Assembly: GCF_024448165.1 (NCBI RefSeq)
Contig: NZ_JAMOLN010000044.1
Location: 1 to 54,698 of the forward strand
Direction of reading: 5' to 3'
DNA from: Streptomyces longispororuber
GTDB taxonomy: Bacteria > Actinomycetota > Actinomycetes > Streptomycetales > Streptomycetaceae
DNA: 54,698 nucleotides
Shown here: positions 1 through 8,385 of the stretch, in pieces
Layout of the letters: each line of letters begins with the position of its first letter
Numbering within the stretch: the stretch's first letter is position 1
Notes under the pieces: model-generated
Databases searched by the model: none
What the model was told of the DNA's origin: nothing
What the model saw: the letters and a program-made list of their open reading frames with translations, nothing else
Made by a program: the position numbers and the translations under genes

Positions 1-1967
1 CGCTGCACACCGACTTTCCGGCCGCCGACGAGCTGGCCCGCGGCCTGCCCGAGATCCTGCCGAGCATGAGCGTCGGCGAGAGCGCCCGGATCGTCTCGCA
101 GGTTCTCGAACTCGGCTATCCCGTGCTGGAGTTCAGTCAGCACGACCGGGTCCCGGTCACCGCTGACTGGGGCGTCTCGCGGCGCACCGAGCGCAAGGAG
201 CGGCGGGCCGCGGCGGCCCGGGCGGTCGCGACGGGAGTGCCGTCGCCGCGCGCACCGCTCGACGACACGGCCGAGGACCTCGAGTACGCGGCGGTGCGCG
301 AGCGGCTGGAGTTCCTCAACGAGGTGAGCGGGCGCATCGGTTCGTCCCTCGATCTGGCGCGGACCATCGTCGAGGTCAGCCGGGCCGTCGTGCCCCGTTT
401 CACCGACGTCGCCGGCACGTACCTGCGCGAACAGGTCGTCGCGGGCGAGGGGTTCCCCGAGGGCCCGCCGGACGCCACGACCATGTGGCACCGCGTCGCC
501 CTGGAGCACACCGACGAACCGGGGCGCTGGGACGACGTGGTGCCTGTTGGCGAGTCGATGCCGTTCCCGGTGCACACGCCGTTCTTCCAGTGCATGACGA
601 GCGGCGACCCGGTGCTCGTCCCGTACATCTCGGAGGAGATGGGCAACGCGATCGCGTCGCAGTTCGAGAAGCGCGACATCCGGCCGCTGATCACGCACCG
701 CTCGATGCTCGTCGTCCCGCTCAAGGCGCGCAACGTCGTCCTCGGGTTCATGATCCTGCTCCGCCACCAGGAGCGGCCCGTCTTCAACGACATGGACCGC
801 GTCACCGGAGCCGAACTCGCCGCGCGCGCCGGGCTCGTGCTCGACAACGCGCGCATGTACACCTACCAGGAGTCCGTCGCCGAGACGCTCCAGGACAGCA
901 TGCTGCCGCACATCGACCCGCACATGCCGGGCTGTGACATCGCCACCCGCTATCTGCCGGGCACGCTGCTCGGCCGGGTCGGCGGCGACTGGTTCGACGC
1001 CATCAAGCTGCCCGGCGCCAGGACCGCGCTCGTCGTCGGCGACGTGATGGGCCACGGCCTCAACTCGGCGGCGATGATGGGGCAGTTGCGCACCGCCGTG
1101 CAGACGATGGCCGCCCTCGATCTGCCCCCGGCACAACTCCTGCGCAATCTCGACGACTTGGCGCAGCGGCTCGGCGAGGCCTATCTCGCCACGTGCCTGT
1201 ACGCGATCTACGACCCGATCGTCGGCGAGCTGCACCTGGCCAACGCGGGGCACATCCCGCCGGTGATCGTGCGCGCCGCCGACGGCCGCAGCGAGCTGCT
1301 CGAACTGCCGACGGGCGCACCCATCGGCGTCGGCGGAGTGCCCTTCGAGGCGGTACGGGTCCCGGTCGCGCCCGGCGACCGCCTGGTGATGTGCACCGAC
1401 GGCCTGGTGGAGGTGCGCGGCGAGGACATCGGCGTGGGCCTCGCCACGCTCTGCGAGTCCGCCGCCCATCCGGCCGCCTCCATGGACGACGCCTGCGACA
1501 CCATCATCCGGTCGCTCGGCGCGCGCGGCGGGCGCAAGGACGACGTGGCCCTGCTGCTGGTCCGGATGGCCGGGATCGAGAGCGGGGACGTCGCGCACTG
1601 GGAGCTCGCGCCGGAGCCGTCCGAGGTGCCGCGGGCCCGTGAGCTGGTCCGTGAACAGCTCGTGGAATGGGGTCTGTTGAGCATCGAGCAGACGGCGGAG
1701 CTGATCGTGAGCGAGCTGGTCACGAACGCCGTGCGGCACGCCCGCGGCGGCCCGGTCCGGCTGCGCCTGGTCCACTCGGGCACGCTGCTGTGCGAGGTCG
1801 AGGACGCCGACCACACGCTGCCGAGCCTGCTCGGGGCCGGCCCGGGCGACGAGTTCGGGCGCGGCCTGCGCGTGGTGGCGCACCTGGCGCGCGAATGGGG
1901 CACGAGCCGTACGTCGACAGGCAAGACCGTGTGGTTCGAGCTGACGGCTCCCCGCCGGCGCGGCTGA
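1..1967 (+). CDS. PAS/GAF/SpoIIE-type PP2C phosphatase with HATPase domain (5' partial)
   Basis: The frame is open from base 3, so the real start lies outside the window; 654 codons are visible. Counting from the first in-frame ATG (base 66), a GAF domain spans roughly residues 85-260. A SpoIIE-type PP2C domain follows (about 265-500) with GDWFD, GDVMGHG, NAGHIPP, TDGLVE and RKDDVALLL, which hold the metal-binding aspartates. A HATPase_c_2 anti-sigma-kinase-like domain closes the protein (about 520-630) with SELVTNAVRHA and GRGLRVV. This order is common in Streptomyces and combines an RsbU-like phosphatase with an RsbW-like kinase. It probably acts in a partner-switching cascade on anti-sigma-factor antagonists; the partner and the sensed signal cannot be seen. 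Confidence 0.93.
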   Translation, partial: LHTDFPAADELARGLPEILPSMSVGESARIVSQVLELGYPVLEFSQHDRVPVTADWGVSRRTERKERRAAAARAVATGVPSPRAPLDDTAEDLEYAAVRERLEFLNEVSGRIGSSLDLARTIVEVSRAVVPRFTDVAGTYLREQVVAGEGFPEGPPDATTMWHRVALEHTDEPGRWDDVVPVGESMPFPVHTPFFQCMTSGDPVLVPYISEEMGNAIASQFEKRDIRPLITHRSMLVVPLKARNVVLGFMILLRHQERPVFNDMDRVTGAELAARAGLVLDNARMYTYQESVAETLQDSMLPHIDPHMPGCDIATRYLPGTLLGRVGGDWFDAIKLPGARTALVVGDVMGHGLNSAAMMGQLRTAVQTMAALDLPPAQLLRNLDDLAQRLGEAYLATCLYAIYDPIVGELHLANAGHIPPVIVRAADGRSELLELPTGAPIGVGGVPFEAVRVPVAPGDRLVMCTDGLVEVRGEDIGVGLATLCESAAHPAASMDDACDTIIRSLGARGGRKDDVALLLVRMAGIESGDVAHWELAPEPSEVPRARELVREQLVEWGLLSIEQTAELIVSELVTNAVRHARGGPVRLRLVHSGTLLCEVEDADHTLPSLLGAGPGDEFGRGLRVVAHLAREWGTSRTSTGKTVWFELTAPRRRG

Positions 1968-1970
1968 CCG

Positions 1971-2008
1971 GCGCACACCGCTCGAACGGTGGGTGAAGGT
2001 GTGTGCGC
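1971..2008 (+). terminator. Possible stem-loop terminator after the phosphatase gene
   Basis: GCGCACAC at 1971-1978 is an exact inverted match to GTGTGCGC at 2001-2008. The 22-base loop begins three bases after the phosphatase stop codon. There is no T-run, which is usual in Streptomyces. The call rests on the inverted repeat and its position only. Confidence 0.35.
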
Positions 2009-2089
2009 GTGGCTTGTGGGGGCGGGCTCCGGAGCGGTAGACCGAGCTGACGCTTCGTCGAGTCCGCCGCCGTGCCCCCGGGAGGTCCC

Positions 2090-2815
2090 ATGAGCGTGAC
2101 CGAGCGCTACAGGAAGGCGTGGGAGAGCTTCTGGGAGGACGCCCCCGAGGAGCCGGGCGGCGTCTTCTGGGACGCCGAGCCCGCCCTCACCGCCGGACTC
2201 CACCTCGCCCTCTTCGAACCGGAGTTGGCGTCCGCCGGACTGCCCGTCGTGGACCTCGGATGCGGCAACGGGACGCAGACCCGGTTCCTCGCCGACCGCT
2301 ACCCGAAGGTCGTCGGCGCCGACCTGTCCGCCGCCGCCCTCGACCGGGCCCGCCGCGCCGACCCCGCCGAACAGGCCGACTACCGGCAGGTCGACGCCAC
2401 CGACGCCGGTCAGGTCGGACCGATGCACGCCGAGCTGGGCGACGTGAACGTGTACGTGCGCGGCGTGCTGCACCAGTGCGAGCCCGCCGACCGGCAGGCC
2501 CTGATCGACGCGGTCGCGGCGCTCGTCGGCGACCGCGGACGCGCCTTCGTCGTCGAACTGTCGGAGCGCGCCGGGCCGATCCTCCAGGACCTCGCCCGGA
2601 ACCCGGCGGGGCCGCCGCCCAAGCTCGCCCCCGTCTTCTCGCACGGCATCGCGCCCGGCGAGGTCTCCGACGCCGCCGTGCGCGGCTACGTCGCCGAGGC
2701 GGGCCTGAAGGTGTTCGCCTCGGGCGAGCTGCCGCTGACCACGACCGAGTTCACCGCGGACGGCAGCCGGATCGAGCTGCCGTCCACCTGGCTCGTGGTG
2801 GGACGGTCGGCCTGA
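2090..2815 (+). CDS. Class I SAM-dependent methyltransferase
   Basis: The 241-residue protein carries VVDLGCGNGTQTRFLADRYP near residue 60, the glycine-rich SAM-binding motif I. The acidic motif II (VVGADLS) follows about 25 residues later. An in-frame ATG at 2072 exists, but GGGAGG sits 4 bases before the ATG at 2090, which therefore is the better start. The substrate cannot be told: the protein resembles broad class I small-molecule methyltransferases. It stands as a single gene between a terminator-like hairpin and the promoter region of the next operon. Confidence 0.85.
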   Translation: MSVTERYRKAWESFWEDAPEEPGGVFWDAEPALTAGLHLALFEPELASAGLPVVDLGCGNGTQTRFLADRYPKVVGADLSAAALDRARRADPAEQADYRQVDATDAGQVGPMHAELGDVNVYVRGVLHQCEPADRQALIDAVAALVGDRGRAFVVELSERAGPILQDLARNPAGPPPKLAPVFSHGIAPGEVSDAAVRGYVAEAGLKVFASGELPLTTTEFTADGSRIELPSTWLVVGRSA

Positions 2816-2891
2816 CATCCGGGCCGTGCGCTCGGCCCCGGTGCCGCCCGCACCGCGCTGACGAGCGGGAACTGCGCCTTACGGGTGTGAC

Positions 2892-2907
2892 ATTGGTCTA
2901 TGCCACT
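2892..2907. promoter_or_regulatory. Candidate DasR-type (dre-like) operator
   Basis: The 16-mer ATTGGTCTATGCCACT matches 13 of 16 positions of the Streptomyces dre consensus as I remember it (ACTGGTCTAGACCACT). It keeps the TGG..TA..CCA dyad of HutC-type GntR operators. It lies 56 bases upstream of the M55 peptidase start. GTGACA (2887-2892) and AGTTAT (2911-2916), 18 bases apart, are a weak -35/-10 pair that would bracket it. This is inference from motif resemblance; another HutC-type GntR regulator could be the real ligand. Confidence 0.5.
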
Positions 2908-2912
2908 GAGAG

Positions 2913-2921
2913 TTATCCACA
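2913..2921 (+). promoter_or_regulatory. Exact DnaA-box 9-mer
   Basis: TTATCCACA is an exact copy of the classical E. coli DnaA box; Streptomyces boxes more often read TTGTCCACA. It is single, just downstream of the dre-like site and 42 bases before the M55 start codon. One 9-mer can arise by chance, so function is uncertain. Confidence 0.25.
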
Positions 2922-2962
2922 GGCCTGGTGAGGTGTGCCCGAATCCGCGTACGGTTCTGGCC

Positions 2963-3796
2963 ATGAAGATCCTCATCAGTGCCGACATGGAGGGCGCCAC
3001 GGGTGTCACCTGGCCGGCGGACGTCCTGCCGGGCACACCGCAGTGGGAGCGCTGCCGGTCGATGTTCACCTCGGACGTGAACGCGGCGGTGCTCGGCTTC
3101 TTCGACGGCGGCGCCGACGAGGTGCTCGTCAACGAGGCGCACTGGACGATGCGCAACCTGCTCCTGGAGCAGCTCGACGACCGCGTGGAGATGCTCACCG
3201 GACGCCACAAGTCGCTCTCCATGGTGGAGGGCGTCCAGCACGGCGACGTCGACGGCATCGCGTTCATCGGCTACCACGCGGGCGCCGGTATGGAGGGCGT
3301 CCTCGCGCACACGTACCTGGCGAACCAGATCACGGGCGTCTGGGTCAACGACGTCCGCGCCAGCGAGGGCCTGCTGAACGCCCACGTGGTGGCGGAGTAC
3401 GGCGTCCCCGTCGTCCTCGTCACCGGCGACGACCACGCCTGCGACGACGCCCTCGGCTATGCGCCGGAGGCCCGCAAGGTCGCCGTCAAGGACCACGTCT
3501 CCCGGTACGCGGCCGTCTGCCGCACCCCCGCCCGTACCGCCGCCGACATCCGGGCCGCGGCCAAGGACGCCGCGTCGATCGCGGTGCGCCACGAGCCGGT
3601 CCGCGGCGGCCCGTTCACGGTGGAGGTCGAGTTCGACGCCGAGCACCTCGCCATGGCGTCCACCGTCGTCCCCGGAGTGCGCCGGACCGGCGAGCGCAGG
3701 ATCGCTTACACGCACGAGACCATGTACGAAGGCATCCGCACCTTCAAGGCGGTCACCACGATCGCCTCGGCCGCGGTGGAGGAACAGTATGGCTGA
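2963..3796 (+). CDS. M55 family D-aminopeptidase (DppA-like)
   Basis: The 277-residue protein starts MKILISADMEGATGV, the M55 signature in which Asp8 and Glu10 bind the dinuclear zinc. The later ligand histidines fit NEAHW (about residue 59) and GYHAGA (about 104). Family members such as Bacillus DppA release N-terminal D-amino acids, including D-Ala, from short peptides. The ATG at 2963 is preferred over the in-frame ATG at 2900 because homology begins there. No Shine-Dalgarno sequence is visible; a -10-like TACGGT (2950-2955) ends 7 bases before the ATG, so the message may be leaderless. It heads a tightly packed four-gene peptidase operon. Confidence 0.9.
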   Translation: MKILISADMEGATGVTWPADVLPGTPQWERCRSMFTSDVNAAVLGFFDGGADEVLVNEAHWTMRNLLLEQLDDRVEMLTGRHKSLSMVEGVQHGDVDGIAFIGYHAGAGMEGVLAHTYLANQITGVWVNDVRASEGLLNAHVVAEYGVPVVLVTGDDHACDDALGYAPEARKVAVKDHVSRYAAVCRTPARTAADIRAAAKDAASIAVRHEPVRGGPFTVEVEFDAEHLAMASTVVPGVRRTGERRIAYTHETMYEGIRTFKAVTTIASAAVEEQYG

Positions 3797-5126
3797 CGCA
3801 TTTTCCCAGGCCGTGGACCAGCAGGCGCTCGACGAGGTCGTGACGTTCACCTCCGAGCTGATCCGGATCGACACCACGAACCGGGGCGGCGGCGACTGCA
3901 AGGAGCGGCCCGCCGCCGAGTACGCGGCGGAGCTGCTCGCCGGCGCGGGCCTGGAGCCGACGATCCTGGAGCGCACCCCCGGCCGGGGCAACGTGGTGGC
4001 CCGCATCGAGGGCACCGACCCGTCCGCCGACGCCCTCCTGGTCCACGGCCACCTGGACGTGGTGCCGGCCGAGGCCGCCGACTGGAGCGTGCACCCGTTC
4101 TCCGGCGAGGTCCGCGACGGCGTCGTCTGGGGCCGGGGCGCCGTCGACATGAAGAACATGGACGCGATGATCCTCGCGACCGTACGGCAGTGGGCCCGCG
4201 TCGGATACCGGCCGCGGCGCGACATCGTCATCGCGTTCACCGCCGACGAGGAGGCCAGCGCCGAGGACGGCTCGGGCTTCCTCGCCGACCGGCACGCCGG
4301 CCTCTTCGAGGGCTGCACCGAAGGCATCAGCGAGTCCGGCGCCTTCACCTTCCACGACGGCAGCGGCAAGCAGCTGTACCCGATCGCGGCGGGGGAGCGC
4401 GGCACCGGCTGGCTGAAGCTCACCGCACGCGGCAAGGCGGGCCACGGCTCCAAGGTGAACCGGGCGAACGCGGTGAGCCGGCTGGCCTCCGCCGTCGCCC
4501 GCATCGGCGACCACGAGTGGCCGCTGCGCCTCACGCCCACCGTCCGCGCCGCCCTGTCCGAGATGGCCTCCGTGTACGGCATCGAGGTCGACATCGACGC
4601 GCCCGACCTCGACGTCGACGCGCTGCTCGGCCGGATCGGTCCGGCCGCCGACCTCGTCGCGCCGACCGTGCGCAACAGCAGCAACCCGACGATGCTGTCC
4701 GCCGGCTACAAGATCAACGTGATTCCGGGCGAGGCCGTCGCGCACGTCGACGGCCGCTACCTGCCGGGCACCGAGGACGAGTTCAGGGCCACCCTCGACG
4801 CCCTCACCGGGCCGGACGTCGACTGGGAGTACGAGCACCGGGAGGTCGCCCTCCAGGCACCGGTCGACTCGCCCACGTTCGCGCGGATGCGGGCGGCCGT
4901 CGAGGAGTTCGCGCCCGAGGGGCACGTCGTGCCGTACTGCATGTCGGGCGGCACGGACGCCAAGCAGTTCTCCCGCCTCGGCATCACGGGCTACGGCTTC
5001 GCGCCGCTCAAGCTCCCCGAGGGCTTCGACTACCAGGCGCTCTTCCACGGCGTGGACGAGCGGGTGCCGGTGGAGGCGCTGCACTTCGGCGTGCGCGTCC
5101 TCGACCGCTTCCTGCGCACGGCATAG
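3789..5126 (+). CDS. M20 family metallopeptidase
   Basis: The 445-residue protein has the M20/ArgE/DapE/carboxypeptidase G2 layout. HGHLDVVP (His88, Asp90), GRGAVDMKN (Asp120) and ADEEAS (Glu154-155) supply metal ligands and the general base. A dimerisation-domain segment GKAGHGSKVNRANAV follows near residue 225. It probably cleaves dipeptides or N-acyl amino acids in the cytoplasm. The ATG at 3789 overlaps the end of the M55 gene by 8 bases, which indicates translational coupling and fixes the start; the frame stays open far upstream, but that part is only a shadow of the M55 gene. The neighbours suggest a role in peptide turnover. Confidence 0.92.
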   Translation: MADAFSQAVDQQALDEVVTFTSELIRIDTTNRGGGDCKERPAAEYAAELLAGAGLEPTILERTPGRGNVVARIEGTDPSADALLVHGHLDVVPAEAADWSVHPFSGEVRDGVVWGRGAVDMKNMDAMILATVRQWARVGYRPRRDIVIAFTADEEASAEDGSGFLADRHAGLFEGCTEGISESGAFTFHDGSGKQLYPIAAGERGTGWLKLTARGKAGHGSKVNRANAVSRLASAVARIGDHEWPLRLTPTVRAALSEMASVYGIEVDIDAPDLDVDALLGRIGPAADLVAPTVRNSSNPTMLSAGYKINVIPGEAVAHVDGRYLPGTEDEFRATLDALTGPDVDWEYEHREVALQAPVDSPTFARMRAAVEEFAPEGHVVPYCMSGGTDAKQFSRLGITGYGFAPLKLPEGFDYQALFHGVDERVPVEALHFGVRVLDRFLRTA

Positions 5127-5162
5127 CGACACGGCGAGCACACGGCGACGGACTAGGAAAAC

Positions 5163-7325
5163 ATGGCGGACGCGAAGAACATGGGGGCCTCGGAACAAAT
5201 GGGGGGCGGGGACATGGTGCACACCCAGGCATACGGATCCTGGCCGTCGCCGATCGACGCCGCGCTGGCCGCGGCGCACGACGGACAGCCCGAGTACGTC
5301 GGCTTCGTCGGCGACGAGGCGTGGTGGACCGAGCCGCGGCCCACCGAGGCGGGCCGCCGCGCCCTGGTCCGGCGCCGCCCGGACGGCACGGAGCAGTCGG
5401 TGCTGCCCGCGCCGTGGAACGTGCGCAGCCGCGTCATCGAGTACGGCGGCCGCCCCTGGGCCGGTGCCGAGCGCATCGAGGGCCCGCGCGACCCTCTCAT
5501 CGTCTTCGTGAACTTCGCGGACCAGCGGCTGTACGCGTACGAACCCGACACCCCCGAGCGGGCACCGCGCCCGCTCACCCCGCTCTCGACGGTCGGCGAC
5601 GGCCTGCGCTGGGCCGATCCGCAGCTCCACCTGGACCGGGGCGAGGTCTGGTGCGTCCTGGAGGAGTTCACCGGCGAGGGACCCAGCGACGTGCGGCGCG
5701 TGGTCGCCGCGGTCCCGCTCGACGGCTCGGCCGCCGAAGCGCGCGACGCCGTGCGGGAACTGACCGACGGCACCCACCGGTTCGTGACCGGCGCCCGGCT
5801 CGCGCCGGACGGACGGCGCGCCGCCTGGATCGCCTGGGACCACCCGCGGATGCCGTGGGACGGCACGGAGCTGCTGCTCGCCGAGGTCGGCGAGGACGGC
5901 GTGTTCGGCCCGGCGCAGACGGTCGCGGGCGGGCCCGAGGAATCCGTCTGCCAGGTCGAGTGGGCCGCCGACGGGACGCTGCTGTACTCCGGTGACGCCA
6001 GCGGCTGGTGGAACCTCTACCGGCTCGACGTGCGCGGCGGCTGGGAGGTGCCGCCCGCCCGGGACGACGCCCGGCGCGGCGCGGACGTCCGCCCGGCCCC
6101 CGCCCTGTCCGTGCCCACCACGCCGCAGGGCGCCCTCGCCCGGCCCACGCGCGCCGTGGCCCGGCCGCTGTGCCCGCGCGACGAGGAGTTCGGCGGGCCG
6201 CTGTGGAAGATCGGCCTGAGCTGGTTCAAGCCGCTGGAGGGCGGACTGGTCGCCGTCGTGCACGGCGTCGGCGCCACCTCGCTCGGCATCCTCGACCCGG
6301 AGACCGGCGAGGTCGTCGACACGGCGGGACCGTGGACCGAGTGGTCCTCGTCGGTCGCCGTGCACGGCACGCGGGTCGTCGGCGTCGCCGCGAGCCCGCG
6401 CACCGGCACCGAGGTCGTCGAGCTCGACACCTGCACCGGCCGCACCCGCGTCATCGGCGCCGCGCACGCCGACCCCGTGGACCCCGCGTACTACCCCGAG
6501 CCGCAGATCCGCACCTTCGCCGGCCCGGACGGACGGGACGTCCACGCCCACATCTACCCGCCGCACAACCCCACCCACATGGCCCCCGACGACGAGCTGC
6601 CGCCGTTCGTCGTGTGGGCGCACGGCGGCCCCACCGGCCACGCACCCCTCGTACTCGACCTGGAGATCGCCTACTTCACCTCCCGCGGCATCGGCGTCGC
6701 CGAGGTCAACTACGGCGGCTCGACCGGATACGGCCGGGAGTACCGCAACCGGCTGCGCGAGCAGTGGGGCGTCGTCGACGTGGAGGACTGCGCCGCCGTC
6801 GCCCTCGCCCTCGCCACCGAGGGCACCGCCGACCGCGACCGGCTCGCCATCCGCGGCGGCAGCGCCGGCGGCTGGACCAGCGCGGCCTCCCTGACCAGCA
6901 CCGACGTCTACGCGTGCGGCACGGTCATCTACCCGATCCTGGATCTCACCGGCTGGGCCGAGGGCGAGACCCACGATTTTGAATCGCGCTACCTGGAGAC
7001 GCTCGTCGGACCGCTCACCGAGGTGCCCGCGCGGTACGCGGAGCGCTCACCGGCCGAGCACGCCGACCGGCTCACCGTGCCGTTCCTGCTCCTCCAGGGC
7101 CTCGACGACGTGATCTGCCCGCCCGCCCAGTGCGAGCGGTTCCTGGCCCGTGTGGAGAGCGAGGGCCGGCGGGTGCCGCACGCGTACATCGCCTTCGAGG
7201 GCGAGGGCCACGGCTTCCGCCGCGCGGACACCATGGTGCGCGCCCTGGAAGCCGAACTCTCCCTGTACGCCCAGGTGTTCGGCCTCCATCCGACCGGCAT
7301 CCCGACCCTGGAGCTCACCAAGTGA
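5163..7325 (+). CDS. S9 family prolyl oligopeptidase-like serine peptidase
   Basis: The 720-residue protein has an N-terminal beta-propeller-like half (about residues 1-430) and a C-terminal alpha/beta hydrolase half. The catalytic triad is visible: Ser567 in GGSAGGW, Asp648 or Asp649 in LQGLDDVICP and His683 in GEGHGF. The oxyanion region VVWAHGGPTGH also fits S9C acyl-aminoacyl-peptidase or dipeptidyl-peptidase types. The ATG at 5163 follows AGGAAAAC; methionines at residues 7, 12 and 18 are alternative starts, the last preceded by GGGGCGGGG. No signal peptide is present, so it should act on short peptides in the cytoplasm. Confidence 0.92.
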   Translation: MADAKNMGASEQMGGGDMVHTQAYGSWPSPIDAALAAAHDGQPEYVGFVGDEAWWTEPRPTEAGRRALVRRRPDGTEQSVLPAPWNVRSRVIEYGGRPWAGAERIEGPRDPLIVFVNFADQRLYAYEPDTPERAPRPLTPLSTVGDGLRWADPQLHLDRGEVWCVLEEFTGEGPSDVRRVVAAVPLDGSAAEARDAVRELTDGTHRFVTGARLAPDGRRAAWIAWDHPRMPWDGTELLLAEVGEDGVFGPAQTVAGGPEESVCQVEWAADGTLLYSGDASGWWNLYRLDVRGGWEVPPARDDARRGADVRPAPALSVPTTPQGALARPTRAVARPLCPRDEEFGGPLWKIGLSWFKPLEGGLVAVVHGVGATSLGILDPETGEVVDTAGPWTEWSSSVAVHGTRVVGVAASPRTGTEVVELDTCTGRTRVIGAAHADPVDPAYYPEPQIRTFAGPDGRDVHAHIYPPHNPTHMAPDDELPPFVVWAHGGPTGHAPLVLDLEIAYFTSRGIGVAEVNYGGSTGYGREYRNRLREQWGVVDVEDCAAVALALATEGTADRDRLAIRGGSAGGWTSAASLTSTDVYACGTVIYPILDLTGWAEGETHDFESRYLETLVGPLTEVPARYAERSPAEHADRLTVPFLLLQGLDDVICPPAQCERFLARVESEGRRVPHAYIAFEGEGHGFRRADTMVRALEAELSLYAQVFGLHPTGIPTLELTK

Positions 7326-8254
7326 CGGCGGGGTCGCTGCACCGGCCGGACCGGCTCGGGCCCGGCGCCCGGGTCGCCGTCGTCGCCCCCAGCGGACCGG
7401 TCCCCGCCGACCGGCTCGAAGCGGGCCTGGACATCCTGCGGGGCTGGGACCTGGAGCCGGTGCCCGCGGCCCACGTCCGCGACGTCCACCCGGAGTTCGG
7501 CTACCTCGGGGGCACCGACGCCGACCGGGCCGCCGACCTCCAGCGGGCCTGGTGCGACCCGGACATCGACGCGGTGATCTGCGCCCGGGGCGGTTACGGG
7601 GTGCAGCGGATGGTCGACCTGATCGACTGGTCGGCGATGCGGGCGGCGCGTCCCAAGGCGTTCGTCGGGTACAGCGACATCACCGCGCTGCACGAGGCGT
7701 TCGCGGTCCGGCTCGGGGTGAGCACGCTGCACGGGCCGATGGCCGCCGCGTTCGACTTCCTCAAGAACGCCCGGGCGCAGGGGCACTTGAGGGCCACGCT
7801 GTTCGAGCCCGAGACCGTGCGGACGATCACCGCGCCCGAGGGGGGCCGGGTCATGGTGCCCGGTACCGCGCGCGGCGTCACGCTCGGCGGCTGCCTCTCT
7901 CTCCTCGCGTCGGACCTGGGCACGCCGTTCGCCCGGCGGTCGGCGCGGGGCGGGCTGCTGTGCCTGGAGGACGTGGGCGAGGAGTCGTACCGCATCGACC
8001 GCTATCTGACCCAGCTCCTGCGGGCCGGGTGGTTCGAGGGGGTGGCCGGGGTGCTGCTCGGCTCCTGGGCGGAGTGCGACGATCCGGACCTGCCGGCGTT
8101 GCTCGCCGACCGGCTGGGCGGGCTCGGGGTGCCGGTGATCGACGCGTTCGGCTTCGGGCACGGGGACGGGGCGCTGACCGTGCCGTTCGGGATCGAGGGC
8201 GAGCTGGACACGACGGCCGGGACGCTGACGCTGGCCGTGCCCGCGCTGGTCTGA
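7322..8254 (+). CDS. S66 family LD-carboxypeptidase (LdcA-like)
   Basis: The 310-residue protein carries the S66 Ser-Glu-His triad: Ser118 in FVGYSDIT, Glu216 in LEDVGEES and His280 in GFGHGDG. These positions closely track the LdcA triad known from Pseudomonas. S66 enzymes cut the L,D bond before the terminal D-alanine of muropeptides, or act on related modified peptides such as microcin C. The GTG start at 7322 overlaps the S9 peptidase stop (GTGA), which rules out the longer open frame from 7130. As the last gene of a run that also holds an M55 D-aminopeptidase, it points to recycling or scavenging of cell-wall peptides. Confidence 0.92.
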   Translation: MTAGSLHRPDRLGPGARVAVVAPSGPVPADRLEAGLDILRGWDLEPVPAAHVRDVHPEFGYLGGTDADRAADLQRAWCDPDIDAVICARGGYGVQRMVDLIDWSAMRAARPKAFVGYSDITALHEAFAVRLGVSTLHGPMAAAFDFLKNARAQGHLRATLFEPETVRTITAPEGGRVMVPGTARGVTLGGCLSLLASDLGTPFARRSARGGLLCLEDVGEESYRIDRYLTQLLRAGWFEGVAGVLLGSWAECDDPDLPALLADRLGGLGVPVIDAFGFGHGDGALTVPFGIEGELDTTAGTLTLAVPALV

Positions 8255-8260
8255 GGGCGG

Positions 8261-8280
8261 CGGACCGGGCGCCCGGTCCG
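8261..8280. terminator. Palindromic terminator-like hairpin
   Basis: CGGACCGGGC at 8261-8270 is followed directly by its exact reverse complement at 8271-8280. It begins 7 bases after the LD-carboxypeptidase stop and sits between convergent genes, so it could serve both strands. Two direct copies of GCTGTCACGCC follow at about 8280-8300. Confidence 0.5.
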
Positions 8281-8385
8281 CTGTCACGCCGCTGTCACGC
8301 CGCTGCCGTCGCGGGAGCGGAGGTCACCGCTGCCTCGCGGGAGCGGCCGTCCTCGGTGCCGCAGGGCCCCGGGCGGCCCCGCTCC

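Noticed and set aside
3753..6974. Antisense open frame of 1073 codons
   Set aside because: It shadows the M20 and S9 peptidase genes, and the composition is Gly/Arg/Val-rich without motifs.
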